In this document: one piece after another, positions 21,586 through 33,139 of the stretch | How positions within the stretch are numbered: the stretch's first letter is position 1 | Layout of the letters: every line of letters starts with the position of its first letter | Assembly (NCBI RefSeq): GCF_904849725.1 | Contig: NC_058520.1 | Span: 321,419,186 to 321,483,185 of the forward strand | DNA length: 64,000 bases | DNA from: Hordeum vulgare subsp. vulgare | Taxonomy: Eukaryota > Streptophyta > Magnoliopsida > Poales > Poaceae | Direction: 5' to 3' | Notes under the pieces: generated by a model | What the model saw: only the letters and a program-made list of their open reading frames with translations | The model's database searches: none | What the model was told of the DNA's origin: nothing | Translations under genes and position numbers: made by a program

Positions 21586-24128
21586 ATGGCATTGCTCCAC
21601 CACTTCTTCTCTCTTGAGTTGGCCTCCGAGATGCAGTGCTCCGAGTGTGCGCCCTTGAGAATTGATGATGCATCAGCCCTCGGGATCCCATGCGTCGGGG
21701 TCCTCCCCGAGGTGGAAGGGTTCCGGCGGCAGTGGGTGCTGGTTGAAGCTGCCAGGGCTGGAGCTCTGTTCCAACCTCCTCCGTCCCCGGCGAGGCCTAG
21801 ACGGGGGTGGGAGCGCAAAGAGCTCAGCAAGCCCTAGCTCACGCTGGTCTTGACCCGGCTAGGACAACTGAGGCGTGCGGGGGTGTCGATGGTGATGGTG
21901 GTGCGCGAGTTCATCTGTCGATAGATTGCTCCCCTTCAATGCCACTCTCGCCCCATGTGGGCATATGCAGGGCCCAGCGACTCGATGAGGACTCAAGTCA
22001 CCCCCTTTTCCCCTGATGTTCTCCATGAGCTGCTTCGCCGGTTGACCGGCGGCAATCATGATGAGCTTCCCCCGGACGGCCAACCGCTATACCGTCTCAA
22101 GGCACTGAAAGCTCTCACTGCGGAGATGCCTCTCTTCGATGAATGGGGGCTCCTCCCTTAGGCGGGAAACATTTCTGGGAGGCCATGCCCCCTGGGGTTC
22201 AACCCCGCGAAGACCCTGATTGTGTGATTTCCTCCGGGATCATGGTGGGAACCGCACTGACGCTCGCCCCCTAGCTTTGGCTCCAAGTCGAGTCGGGGTT
22301 GGTGGTGATGATTGGTCGACAATAGAAAGCGTCGCGCCCGCTATCGAGCCTCTCTCGAGGGCTGCCGAGTCCCTCTGCCAGGGCACCCCCGCCAGCCGGA
22401 AGAGGAAGTCGTCCGACGGCGGTTGGCTCCCGGCGCGTGGGCCTTCGGCGAGGAAGAAGTGGATGGCCATTGACGAGTAAGCGCCTATCTCCCTTCTTGT
22501 CCTCCTTTACGCGCTTGTCTTCTAAGCCTTTGTTCCTCAGGTCTCCATTTGACGTCCAGGGGGCGAATCTGTGTTGTCTGCTCTGGAGGCCGCTTGGCGT
22601 CCCGCGGCTTCTTCCCTCGCACTCCATGGAGCCCGACCTCTGGAGCCTCCTGAGCGCGACCCCCCTGCAGTCTTCTTCGTAGGAGGCCTTTGGTTCTTCG
22701 AGGGGATGCCTTTCCCCTCACTCGTGGCACCTCCCATGGCCATGGCACACCTTCCCCATGGGCCCCTCTAGAATGGTGATGAGGGGCCTCAGGGGACGCT
22801 TAACATCAACGAAACGGGCACTGGGGAACCCCCAGCCCCCGAGCACGGACTTGGGCGGGGCGACCTCTTGCGCGCTTCTCATGTTCGTTGTTCGAGAGGT
22901 GAGGACCCCTGGCTCCCTCTGGAGCCTGTCACGGGTCCACCTGCCGCACCCTGGGGCTTGCTCCATGCTGCTGCGGACGAGCTTCAACATCTGGGGGCGG
23001 GGCTTGCCAGTCACGAGGCCTGTCAGGAAGGTGAACGCCAGTACCTTGCATCGGGGTGGCGCCAACTTGAAGTCGCTCTGAACCTCGGTCGTCCGCAGCG
23101 GGAGCGTGCTCGCGCAGAGGCAGAGGCATCCCTTGTTGTGGCGGTGAAAGCCCGCGAGCGAGCCGTTGTAGAGGCTCTCGAGGCTGATTGTTGACGCAGG
23201 GCCTCCGAGGACCGCCTCAAGGAGCTCTGCACCCTCATCGCTCGTCTCGAAGCGCAGGCTCTACCGATGGTTCCCAGGGGGGTTATCGGCGGAGTCCTTC
23301 CTTGTCGGTCCTAGAGCATCTGCCGACTCGCTGGTGCTTGCAGAAGTGGAGCAGTGCTTGGAGCAGGAGCGTTTAGAGACGCGAGAGCGCCTGATGTCGC
23401 TTGCCGAGGAGTCCCTTGCCTCTCGTGAAGCGAAGCTTGAGGAGGAGATAAACAGGAGGGTGGTGGAGGCTCGATGTTCCCTCCTCCTTGATTATCGCGC
23501 AAAGTTGCGGCTCCAAGAATCCCACTTCCTCAAGCACCATGACTGCCTGCAAGATGACGTTAGTGCCCTTCGGAGGAGGTTGGATCAGGAAATGGAAAGT
23601 TGTCAGGCTGCGCTGGACGCACAGGGCATTGCCGAAGTTAAATTGTACAACATATCTAAACAAGTGAAAGGAGCGTCTTCCCTGGTTGAAGAGGCTTTCG
23701 AAGAGGCCGCCCGCGCTCATAGCCTCCAACTTGAAAACTCCAGGATGTTCGAGTGCCTTGAGCGGAGGGCTTCCCGCGCACTGGGTGACATCTGCGGAGA
23801 AGGCGTCTCTGGTCCCCTGATTCCTGATGACTCCGGGTACTTGGGCTTCTTCTACCGCGTCGTGGAGCGTCTTGAGGCGAGCGCTGGGAAGGCCCTTGCG
23901 CTCGTGGAGGAGAAGAGCCGCGACCTCTTGGGTCAGGCTTCCTTGGACGTCTTCAGTCACCTTCTTCGCCTTGACCCTGATTTCAACTTCGCTTCGGTGC
24001 TAAACCTAGTGCTAGAGACGATCCACGGAGCCCTGGCTGAGTGGGTCGAGGTTCACGTGGAAGACCTGGTGGCAAGGCTTGCTCCAGAGGGCCGCGGCAT
24101 GGGTTCCGATGAAGACGTGCCCTCATGA
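21586..24128 (+). pseudogene. Antisense gene of element C, multi-exon, decayed
   Basis: An ATG at 21586 opens a frame (MALLHHFFSLELASEM) that continues with only TAG stops (21835-21837, about 21922, 22159-22161) to about 22161. A second part, from about 22220, ends at a splice donor (GACGA/GTAAGC, about 22474). An acceptor (TTCCTCAG) follows at about 22532-22539. The last long frame, 23334-24128, encodes a long coiled coil rich in Glu, Arg and Leu, then YLGFFYRVVERLEAS, LLGQASLDVFSHLLRLDPDF and an acidic end. It is homologous to the antisense ORF of A. The gene lies between the 3' LTR and the body of C, which is where Tat-lineage elements carry antisense ORFs. Its function is not known. Confidence 0.65.
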
Positions 24129-24339
24129 TCCTTAGCCCTATACTCCTGATAGGTTCATGATTTCAGTTTAACATCAGTTAGGTCGTGTCTGGTGGGTACC
24201 TTTTAACGTGTTTCCTAGTGTCGAGGTATGTGTGGTGCTTCTATTCTGGCCGCTATTGTCGCCAGCATGAGATGTCGCAATGCTAATGTATTGTCCTGCT
24301 AGCGTGGGCTCGTTCGCATATCTCCTTCCTGCTTTTGGG

Positions 24340-24740
24340 GCGGTTTGAAGACCGTTTCGGCACTCTGTGTCTGCACGTCCCGGCCCCGCACATCTCCCTA
24401 CCGACGTGCGGTGCAACCCGTTACCAAGGCTGCTCCTCACGGGGCAAAGCCCCGGCGCCATGGGGGGCCGGGTGACATTGTGACTAGTGAGGCCCCTGAG
24501 GCGTGCTGCTCAGGAGCCCCCTTTGACACTCAAGACGCTCTGCGTCGTCAGGCCCCAGTCCCGCACACATCCCTGCCACCGCGGAGCTTGCGCTTCACTG
24601 GGCAGGGCCGCACCACTTCCAACGCTGACCAGGTCATCACCGATAGTGGCGAGTGGCATTATGACTAGTAAGGCTCCTGAGGTGGGACCCAGGAGCCCCC
24701 TTTCTGGCCCTCGAGTGATTCTGCATTCCACCCCTTTTGG
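24340..24740 (-). repeat. ~200-bp tandem repeat pair in C
   Basis: Reversed copies of the unit found in A at 10735-11138 and 12034-12430. Two units occur here, split at about 24545, with CACTAGTGAGGCCCCTGAG-type and AGGAGCCCCCTTT cores. From 24741 to 25574 C continues as GC-rich DNA that matches A at 11281-12030 in reverse. No gene was seen there. Confidence 0.65.
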
Positions 24741-25574
24741 CGATTGCCCCGGAAGGAACGAAGACCCCCGAGGTTCCCGCGAAATATCAATCAAAGCAAA
24801 GGGGAAAAGGGAACACGAGTTCGACGAGACGAAAGAACACAAAAACGAAATCCCCACCCTTCTTTTCTTTTCAAAATGTCAAACAAGGAAACTCGCGAGC
24901 CCTTGACAGCTCAAGATACAACGGAAGGGGAAGGGCCTTAGAGGGCCTCAACTTAAAACGCAATGACGAAACGAGAAGAAACCGCGTCCGGCATCATAGC
25001 TATTCACCGCCTCCGTCTCCCCCCAGCGCTAAGCATAGGGCTTCCACTTGGCGTGGGATGGACCCCTTCCGCGTCCTCGGGGGGGTTGGGGGGCCTGGGC
25101 TTATACATCCTCAGCTCATTATTACGTGAGAATGTCACGGTGGGGGTGTATATGGGAGGTCGCGACGATGCTTTAGCCTCGCGAGTGTCCCTACCCCCGA
25201 GGCATTAGGCGCCTGATTTCGGAAGTCATTGGGAGACTATGTTAATTCCTTTGTCTTCTCCACTAGGCGTGGTGTGGACCCCTTCCGGGTCCTCGCGGGG
25301 CCCTGGGCGTGGACATCCTCGGGTCGTTATTACGTGAGAGGGTCAAGGGATGAAGTAGGTTCCAGAAGAATTGAAGGACGATGCACAGCTGATGCGGTGG
25401 CAGCGCTGGGGCGTCGCGAGGCTGCGTCGAGGTGCTACGGGTTGATGCGGGGCCCGGGGATGCTTTGAGGGCTCCATGCCTCTTGGGCATGCGCCCTGCT
25501 CGCGATCCCCGGGCTTGTAGCAGCGTAGCATGGCCCGCCCTGAGCGAGTCCTCGAGCGTGGGGGGAGCCCCTTG

Positions 25575-26026
25575 TGTCGTGGTTTTGTCACGACAGATGT
25601 CCTTGTCAAAGAACTTAGTGTTGGAGCCATCGCACCTTGGTGGCGACTCAAAGGGGTTATGCGGGAGCAAGACAGAGATTTACCCAGGTTTGGCCCCTCG
25701 TGAGGAGGTAAAGGCCTACGTCCTGCTTGGTGTTTGTATTGATGGTGTTTCGATTACAGGGGGCGTAACTCGCCTGACCTAGCACTCGATGATTTCTAAC
25801 CTACCCTCTCCTTCCCTTGGACTCGATGATTTCTAACTTATTTCTAAGTCGCCATCTTTCCAAGACTTGGAGATCTTCCCTACAATGGACTTCTCCCGAC
25901 GGTCCTGAACCGTCATACGACTCCCGGCCTCGCTGGGCCAAGGCCGGAACCACTTGGAGATGAGTCGCCAGCTTGGGTGACCCGGCCCAACGAGGGCGGG
26001 TTACCCAACAGATAATATCCCCAACA
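25575..26026 (-). repeat. 3' LTR of D, with internal deletion (452 bp)
   Basis: It runs from TGTCGTGG to CCCCAACA on the plus strand and pairs with 38037-38544. Relative to the 5' LTR it lacks a block of about 55 bp near 25820-25850, which in the other copy includes the TATA box (38289-38299). Confidence 0.9.
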
Positions 26027-26041
26027 TTAGGCCCCAGATTG
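26027..26041 (-). other. Polypurine tract of D
   Basis: On the minus strand the sequence GTCAATCTGGGGCCTAA ends directly at the 3' LTR. The purine run is short but lies in the right place. Confidence 0.55.
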
Positions 26042-26323
26042 ACTTGAATTTTTTCACGCCAATATCCTCACCCAGTTAGGGGCGATTCATCTCACTCTTT
26101 TTATGCACCATGCACTTAAATCGCCATCTGTTGCGAAAAAACTCAAGTCGCCGAACCACTTCTTGTTGGTGCCTTCTCATCCCTTTAATTTCGGAAGAGA
26201 TGAGGACGTAATCTCCAACGGATCCATCGGTATCGCTATCCCGAAAATTTTGGGGCGCCATCATGTCGAATCTTTATCTTTTTTGGCAGTTCCCGCTCAT
26301 GGCGCCTCGATCCCAGCGCCCGA

Positions 26324-26334
26324 CCTGATAAATA
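26324..26334 (+). promoter_or_regulatory. Candidate TATA box for the antisense gene of D
   Basis: TGATAAATAGG lies on the plus strand about 300 bp beyond the 3' LTR and 830 bp before the ATG of the antisense gene. It is a fair match to a plant TATA box, and a C/T-rich leader follows. This is inference from position and motif. Confidence 0.4.
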
Positions 26335-26439
26335 GGCGGGAGGAGGGGACATGGCACATTTTCACCTACCCATCCTGTCGCCGTCTTCTTCCTCGCCGTG
26401 GCACCGAGAGCCTCGTCGCGACCCAAGAGATCCATCGCT

Positions 26440-26575
26440 GCCCGAGCACTTCCTCGCTGCCCGAGAGCTCCGCCACCGCCCGAGAACTTCGTCGCCGCCC
26501 GAAAGCTTCGCCGCCGCTTCGAGATCTTCGTCGCCGTCCGAGAGCTTCGCCGCCGTCCGGGAGCTGCTGAACGTG
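26440..26575 (+). repeat. Short GC-rich tandem repeat (about 19-bp period)
   Basis: Six or so imperfect copies of a CCGAGAxCTTCGCCGCCG unit follow one another in the presumed leader of the antisense gene. The frames through them (PESFAAA-like) are low-complexity and probably not coding. Confidence 0.6.
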
Positions 26576-27157
26576 CGATGCTCTCCTCGAATCTTTCGTC
26601 GAATGCCTCCAACCACATTTACCAGGCCAGCCTCCTGCCATTGTAGGCAGAGCTAATCTCTTCGAAGTTCATATCCATTGTTTCTTTAGAACAACTCAAA
26701 TAGCTTCGTAATTCCCGGCTAGTTGGTGGTGACGATAGTGAACATAGCCACATTTTCCATACTCTCAGTGGCTTAGCCTTTATTTGCAGACTTAGAAAGG
26801 ATTTTACTGCGTCAATCGTACTGTTTTCATCTTGGTCATAGGCCGTTTTACCCAGACCTTTTCCGCATTTATTTCTGCCTGTTCTGTAGATCCAGATATT
26901 ACTGCCTGTCGCGTGAAAACTGTTTATGGATTCATACTTCACCATTTTGGCGGACACCACTGAAGCTCTGAACCATCTTTCCTTTAAGTAGTAAGAATTT
27001 CATAAGTCCCCCTGGTATCCTGACCCGGACCTTTATCGGCGAGTCAAAAAACTCCCTCAGCTATCAGGCAAATTGTTCAGCGAGTCAACTGAATCTGTTT
27101 CACCATTTAGTAGATGCTTGGAGAGTTAATTTAATCGTAATTTTGTCCCTTTGTAGC

Positions 27158-30100
27158 ATGGGCACCGTTTTCAAAAGTGATTGGCTCCCGACCAAGGTTG
27201 ATGATACCCTCCTTAACAAGTATGTGAAAACGGGGAATCTGGACCCTCAAGAGGTTATCGGTTGGCGTTCCGGGTTAGGAGAGGAGATCTCCAACCCGAA
27301 GGAAGGGGAGATAGTCATTTTTGTTGAACACCTTGAACGGGGTTTTAAGCCGCCCGGATCAAAATTCCTCAGAGATGCCATGACCTTTATGAATGTCCAC
27401 CTCCAGGACTTAGGACCCAACTCGATATGCAATTTATGCCGGTTCCAGGTGTTCTGTGAGGCCTACTTGTGGATGGAACCCTCAGTTCCTTTATTCTGGT
27501 ACTTCTTCCATTTGAATCGCGAGACAGAATTTTCCAATGGTCCTAGCTTGGATCTTGGCGGTGTCAATGTTCAACGCCGTAGGGATAGTTCATTCCCGTC
27601 ACTCGCCATACCAAGCCATCCCAAAGGCTGGGGCGAGTCTTGGTTTTACTGCCAGGAGACTTCACCTGAGGGTGAGAACAAGCTTCTCGGCTATAGGGAG
27701 GATCACCTTCCAACAAATTTCAAACTCCCAGACAAGCTCACCGAAGAAGAGGAGTCAGACTTTATCCGAGTACTGTCCGAGTTAAGTTCTCTGACAAACA
27801 ACGGCCTTACTCGGGTTGACTTAATGCGCTGTTGGGTCGAATGGCGTATCCTCCCCTTAAGTCGCCTGGACGGATTAATGTGTGATTTTGACGGCACCCT
27901 GGATCGCTCCCAGTGCTACTTCCACACAGCACTGATAGAGAACGATATTGTAACCATCATCAAGAAATTGCCGACGAACCCGCGGCCAAGTGCGGCCAAA
28001 TAGGTCTTAAGCCATTCTGCAAGATCAACCGGACACCAAAGGTAAATAACTTAATCCGCTTTTGCTTTATTCCTTCCGTCTTACTTGAGCTATGACCTCT
28101 TATAATAAAAGGTGCCATTTCAGAAAGTTGACAAATTCTGGTCCAAGAGGCCAAAAAAGATGGCCTTGAAGCAAGCCAAGCCGCCTCCAAAGAAGAAGTC
28201 CAAGGGCAAGGGCAAAGACGCCGTCACTGAGCCATCTGACAGTGATGAATCCCAAGTCGGCGACGTACTTTTAGAGGTAAAAATCCATCCTCTTTAACTC
28301 ACCATTCATTGTTGATAATTTTGTGTTTACGCCTCTGTAACTCTTGTGTAGAATGAGGACAATGAAAGCCAGGAAGAGTCCATAGAGGTAATTTCTATTT
28401 CCTCCGACTCATCTTCTCCCCCACCTAAGCCGTCGAGGCGAATTTGTGGGAAAGTTCCCTTCTGACACCCAAATGCTTGTTTGGATCCAATTTTCCTTTT
28501 GAAGAAAGCGCAACATGCTTCAAATTGGAAAACTCGGAGTCATTTTGGAAACTTGGTGTCCGGGTTACCAACAAGAACCAAGAAAAGGCACAATGAGGTA
28601 TCTTTTAATAGCACCTCTTCATTTCCTTTCGAATCGCGTTTATAACTCGCTCACATTTTGAAGTGTTACTTTTCCAGAGTTCTCCTCCGTCATCCGACGA
28701 CACAGTGATGTCAGCACTTCCCCCAATGATCCGCGTCCCAGGGTAAGTCTTTTATAACACTTACCTTGTCCTGATGGTGGTAATGTCTGTTTCTTTAAGC
28801 ACACCCCCTTTTCCTTTTTGGGCACATGCGATGAAAAGGAAAACTGGCGGGTCAACTCCCATTACAGCTTCGGAGCCTGTTGATAAATTGGCGCCGATCC
28901 AGGATAACCCGGCCCAAGATAAACCTGAAGATCAAGTGGATCTTCCAAGCTCGCCCAAGGAAACCATGGAAACGCCTAATCGCCAAGTCCATTGAAAACA
29001 GCAGAAGATCCAGACGCTGTGGTCATCACCGGCACTCACTTTTCTAAGCCGGCCACAGCAGTTTTGTCGAAGCATGTACCATCATCAGCTCAACCTGCTA
29101 TTGAACATGAACTTTCCAAGGCTAAGCTCTCCCAGTATGAGAATCTTGAACTCAGAGAACTTTGCTCGGGCTTTGCAAGTCGCCTTGAGGCGAGTTATGA
29201 GATGGAAAAAAGTCTGCTTCTCATGCTGATGAACAAACATGAGGTGCGTATTATTGCATACTGTATTATCCTTATTAAACCCCAAGGGCCGGGTCATCAG
29301 TAAAAAGATGAGCCGGGTCTTAATAGTAAAATGAATCTTTTCGACCTGTAACCCCAAGCGTCGGGTCATCTGTAAAAAGATGAGCCGGGTCTTGATAATT
29401 GAAGAAAAACTTTCGACCTGTAACCCCCAAGGGCCGGGTCTGTAAAAAGATGAGCCGGGTCTTGATAATTGAAGAAACTTTCGACCTGTAACCCCCAAGG
29501 ACCGGGTCATCTGTAAAAAGATGAGCCGGGTCTTGATAATTGAAGAAACTTTTGACCTGTAACCCCCAAGGGCCGGCTCATTTGTAAAAAGATGAGCCGG
29601 GTCTTGATACTGTATAATTTGTCTAAAAAATTATACATTAGCCCCCACGTGTCAGGGATGTTGCTTGCAATAATTCTGAGACTTTCCCCTTGACTATATA
29701 TTTCGACAGGAATCACTTACCCAAACTGAATCAGCATTTGGCGACTTGAAGAAAAATTTAACCGATCAGCAAGATGCCCGGGCAAAATCAGAAGAGAAGT
29801 GTCAACTGATCTTATCTGAGATGGAGAAACTAAAAGCCGACTTAAAAAAGGCTCAAGATGATCAAGATGCCTTGATAAAGCGAGCAGAAAAAGCTGAACC
29901 TATGTTGGATACTGTGCAACAAGAGCTGGTCGGCTTAAAGCGACATATCTCCAACATGGCACAAGCCGTCTTTGGTAAAAACCAACCCCTCACCTTGCAC
30001 TTTGTAAATAAATAACTTGTAGAAATCGCTGACCATCATCACTCCTTATGCAGGTCTGAGAGCCGCCAATCTTCAGAACGATTGTGTCCTGATGCTGAAG

Positions 30101-30685
30101 GCGATTTACACGTTGACGGAGCAGCTGTATACCGGAAGTGTGCTGACCGTGAAAGCAGTGATGGGTGCCAAGGAATCCATAACATCAATAAAGAAGATGC
30201 TTGGCTTCTTATCCACTCTTCCTCCTCAAATTGGTGAGCTAACTCGGTCTGCTGCCCGAAAAGGAGCACTGACTACGCTGAGTCGGTGTCTGGCGTATGC
30301 TCCAGAAATAAACCCTGAAGAACTAGCGGCAGGCTTTCCCCAGCTCAAGGATGACGGGTTAGAATTTGCTGAAGAGGATTACCAGCGTGTTGTCAAAGAA
30401 TCCCGTTTGGCAGCGACTCAGCTTGCCGCAAGCTTGGATTTATCAAAATACCAAGCCTCCTATGATAACAAGAACAAGAAAGTTAACCCGCCAACCTTTG
30501 TAACGACCAGCTTAACTCCGCGTCGACCCAAGAATCCTTTTAACTTGGAGGTGGATCTCTCATCAGTGCTGAATGATGAAGATGAGTTCGCCGTGTTATC
30601 CAAGTGTAACTGGGTACTAGGCGACTTGCAAATTGAAGTCGGCCAGACCTCGCAGCAGGCTGATCTAAGGACATCAGTAGAATAA
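27158..30685 (+). pseudogene. Spliced antisense gene of D, with a Transposase_28-like N-terminus
   Basis: The gene runs opposite to D, between its pol and 3' LTR. Exon 1 (ATG 27158 to about 28041) encodes KPPGSKFLRDAMTF, ICNLCRFQVFCEAYL and GWGESWFYCQE blocks. These resemble the plant domain Pfam calls Putative gypsy type transposon (Transposase_28), as I recall it. A frameshift lies near 27980. Likely introns are 28042-28111, 28277-28351, 28595-28677, one after about 28740, 29244-29709 and 29975-30053, all GT...AG. Later exons encode a Lys-rich nuclear-type segment (28112-28276), an acidic/Ser-rich part with a TGA at 28463-28465, a coiled coil (29710-29974) and a C-terminal domain ending at TAA 30683-30685. 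The product is not structural and its role is unknown. Confidence 0.7.
29270..29610 (+). repeat. ~75-85 bp tandem repeats inside an intron of the antisense gene
   Basis: Five imperfect units contain AACCCCCAAGGGCCGGGTC, then TGTAAAAAGATGAGCCGGGT, then CTTGATAATTGAAGAAA. They lie within the proposed intron 29244-29709 and include opposed GGGCCGGGTCAT and ATGAGCCGGGTC segments. No coding role is seen. Confidence 0.75.
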
Positions 30686-31755
30686 ACCTTCATAGATTTG
30701 GCCATAAGAGCCTTGTAATAAGTCTTTTTAGAGATCAAACTGCTTCTGTGATGTCTCGAAAAACCCTTATGTCGCCCTTAAGGCGCTTTAGAATGCTTGA
30801 CCCACCCTCGAGGCGTTTTTATGATGTTGGACCCGCCATGGCTAGAATGATTTTGATCATCAACCTGTTAGGCTTAAAAACATATATCAAATCATCTAAG
30901 TGAGTAATGGATGATAATAAAAAATAACCGACCCAAGATATTTGAGGCGAGTCAGAAAAAAGTCTTAAAGGCCTTGTGGCAGTCCCAGGAAGGTAAAACA
31001 ATAGCAATTTCGTCGGCTCATCAGGTCGCGACAGGATAGGACGAGTTAAATAAATGAAAGTGCTACCCGAGGGAGACTTTTGTATAAAAAGCTCAAGTAT
31101 TTAGACCGGCTGATCAGGCGCGAGTCAAGCTTCAGTGAAGCGGGTTCAGTGAACCAATGGTTTCTCTATTTTCCATGTGAGGCGCTAGCCGGTACCAGAC
31201 ATGTTTTAACCAAGGCGAGTTCAGGGTCCATAAGCGGAGTAACTCGCCAAGAGTTCATGGGTCCATATGGCGATTCGGCCAACACACAGTCCAGTATAAC
31301 CATTTGTAGTGCGGTAATTTTTCGCAGACCAAATGGGTAGTAAGGCTGATCTCAGTGAGAGGAAGGCCCCAAGTGACCTATGATTAAGGGAAAGACCGTC
31401 ATAGGATTGTAGAAGCGTATACGCTATTACCACAAAACGACTTGAGAACGAACTACCCTCAAGTAAGTCGGCCTAATCCATAGAATTATATAAGGCGCCT
31501 ATGTTTGAATCGCGCGCTTGTGGCGACTTCGATCCTCTTTGGCTTATCGATACCCAGTTTTGTAATAAGCGCATCATGGCGACTTAAGCTCTTTGGTATA
31601 GATAGCGTCCATTCTTGGGCGACTTTTTGAAGAGTAAAATAAAGATCCAGACTTTCAATAAGATGAATTAGCAGGAAAGCCCCCAAGGTTGGAGGCATCA
31701 ACTTTATTGCTGCATAAGAAATGAAAAAACTTGCAAAAATGCAGATCTAATTAAC
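30686..31755. other. Spacer of D between antisense gene and pol
   Basis: This AT-rich stretch lies between the stop codons of the two convergent genes. It has no recognised domain or repeat. It would hold the 3' UTRs and poly(A) signals of both transcripts. Confidence 0.5.
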
Positions 31756-33139
31756 TCAAGTGTAATAAGGCCGCAAGTGGGCTATGTTCCAGGGGCGAGT
31801 TGACTCAGCCTCCTTGGTTGGCCGATCAGGCCGTAGATCCACCAGATAGTAGGACCCGTTGCGAAGGCTTTCGCTGACGACGAACGGTCCTTCCCATGGT
31901 GGTGATAACTTATGCATGCCAGTACAATCTTGAATCAATCGAAGGACTATGTCGCCTTCCTGAAAGGTTCGGCTTTTGACCCGGCGGCTATGATAACGCC
32001 ACAAGTTGTGCTGATAAATCGCCGAACGGGCTGCAGCTAAATCGCGTGCTTCCTCCAAAGCGTCCAAAGAATCATGATGCGCCAACTCGTTGTCTTGTTC
32101 CACATAAGCAACAACTCTCGGCGAGTCATGCCTAATGTTAGTCGGAAGAAGGGCTTTTGCTCCATATACTAGAAAGAAGGGGGTATCCACGGTTCGGGGT
32201 GGTCCGGATGCTCCATAATACTGAAGGCAACTCCTCAACCGAACACCCCGGGGTGCTTTCCAGGGGAATCACGAGTCGGGGTTTGATTCCTCGCAACACT
32301 TCCTGATTCGCCCGCTCGACCTGCCCATTAGATTACGGATGAGCTACTACAGAAACATCAAGCCGGATATGCTCACGATGACAAAAATCCTACATCGCTC
32401 CTTGAGACATATTAGTGCCATTGTCAGTAATAATGCTGTGTGGATATCCGAACCGGAAGATCAACTTTTTCAAAAATTTGACCGATGTCTCCGCGTCACA
32501 GGCTCCAACAGGTTCTGCCTCGACCCACTTGGTAAACTTATCAACCACCACTAGCAGATGAGTTTTTTTGTTGGACAACATCTTAAAGGGGCCAACCATG
32601 TGTAACCCCCAGACCGCAAAAGGCCAAGTGATAGGTATCATCCTTAACTCTTGAGCTGGCACATGGGCGTGTCGTCCATAACGCTGGCACCCGTCACATC
32701 GACGAACTATCTCTTTTGCATCTGCATGGGACGTCAACCAAAAGAAACCATGACGAAACGCCTTTGAAACCAAGGAACGTGACCCGACGTGATGTACACA
32801 ATCTCCAGAATGAATGTCGTTTAGAATTACGCATCCTTTTTCACAGGAGACACATCTTTGGAAAACTACGGAAGTGCTTTGTTTATATAATTCACCATTG
32901 ATGATAACCATGGATTTGCTTCGCCGAACAATTTGGCGAGCCAATACTTCATCCGAAGGTAACTCGCCTCGGGCGAGATAGGCCAGATACGGAAGAACCC
33001 AATCCGGCGTAACGTGGAGAGCCGCCACGAACTGAGATTCAGGGTCTGGGATTGCCAAGTCCTCCTCCGAGGGTAACCTTACGGAAGGATTATGCAGAGT
33101 ATCCAGAAAAACATTGGGGGGAACCGGTTTACGCTGCAA
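31756..33139 (-). pseudogene. D integrase
   Basis: The frame at 33139-32390 carries an HHCC zinc domain (DIHSGDCVHH...RRCDGCQRYG) and the first part of the core, with AVWGLHMVGPF, VDKFTKWVEAEPV and SIITDNGTN. In this family the residue before MVGPF is the first catalytic Asp, but here it is His. A broken middle contains the ERANQ block with the catalytic Glu. The final frame (32238-31756) gives PFFLVYGAKALLP, YHSRRVKSRTFQEGD and HKLSPPWEGPFVV and ends with the normal terminus at 31756. Stops and at least one frameshift separate the two parts. Integration activity is very unlikely. Confidence 0.88.

Noticed and set aside
26351..26656. Frame of about 100 codons rich in Pro, Glu, Ser and Ala
   Set aside because: It is the translation of a GC-rich 19-bp repeat, is open in several frames on both strands, and precedes the better ATG at 27158.
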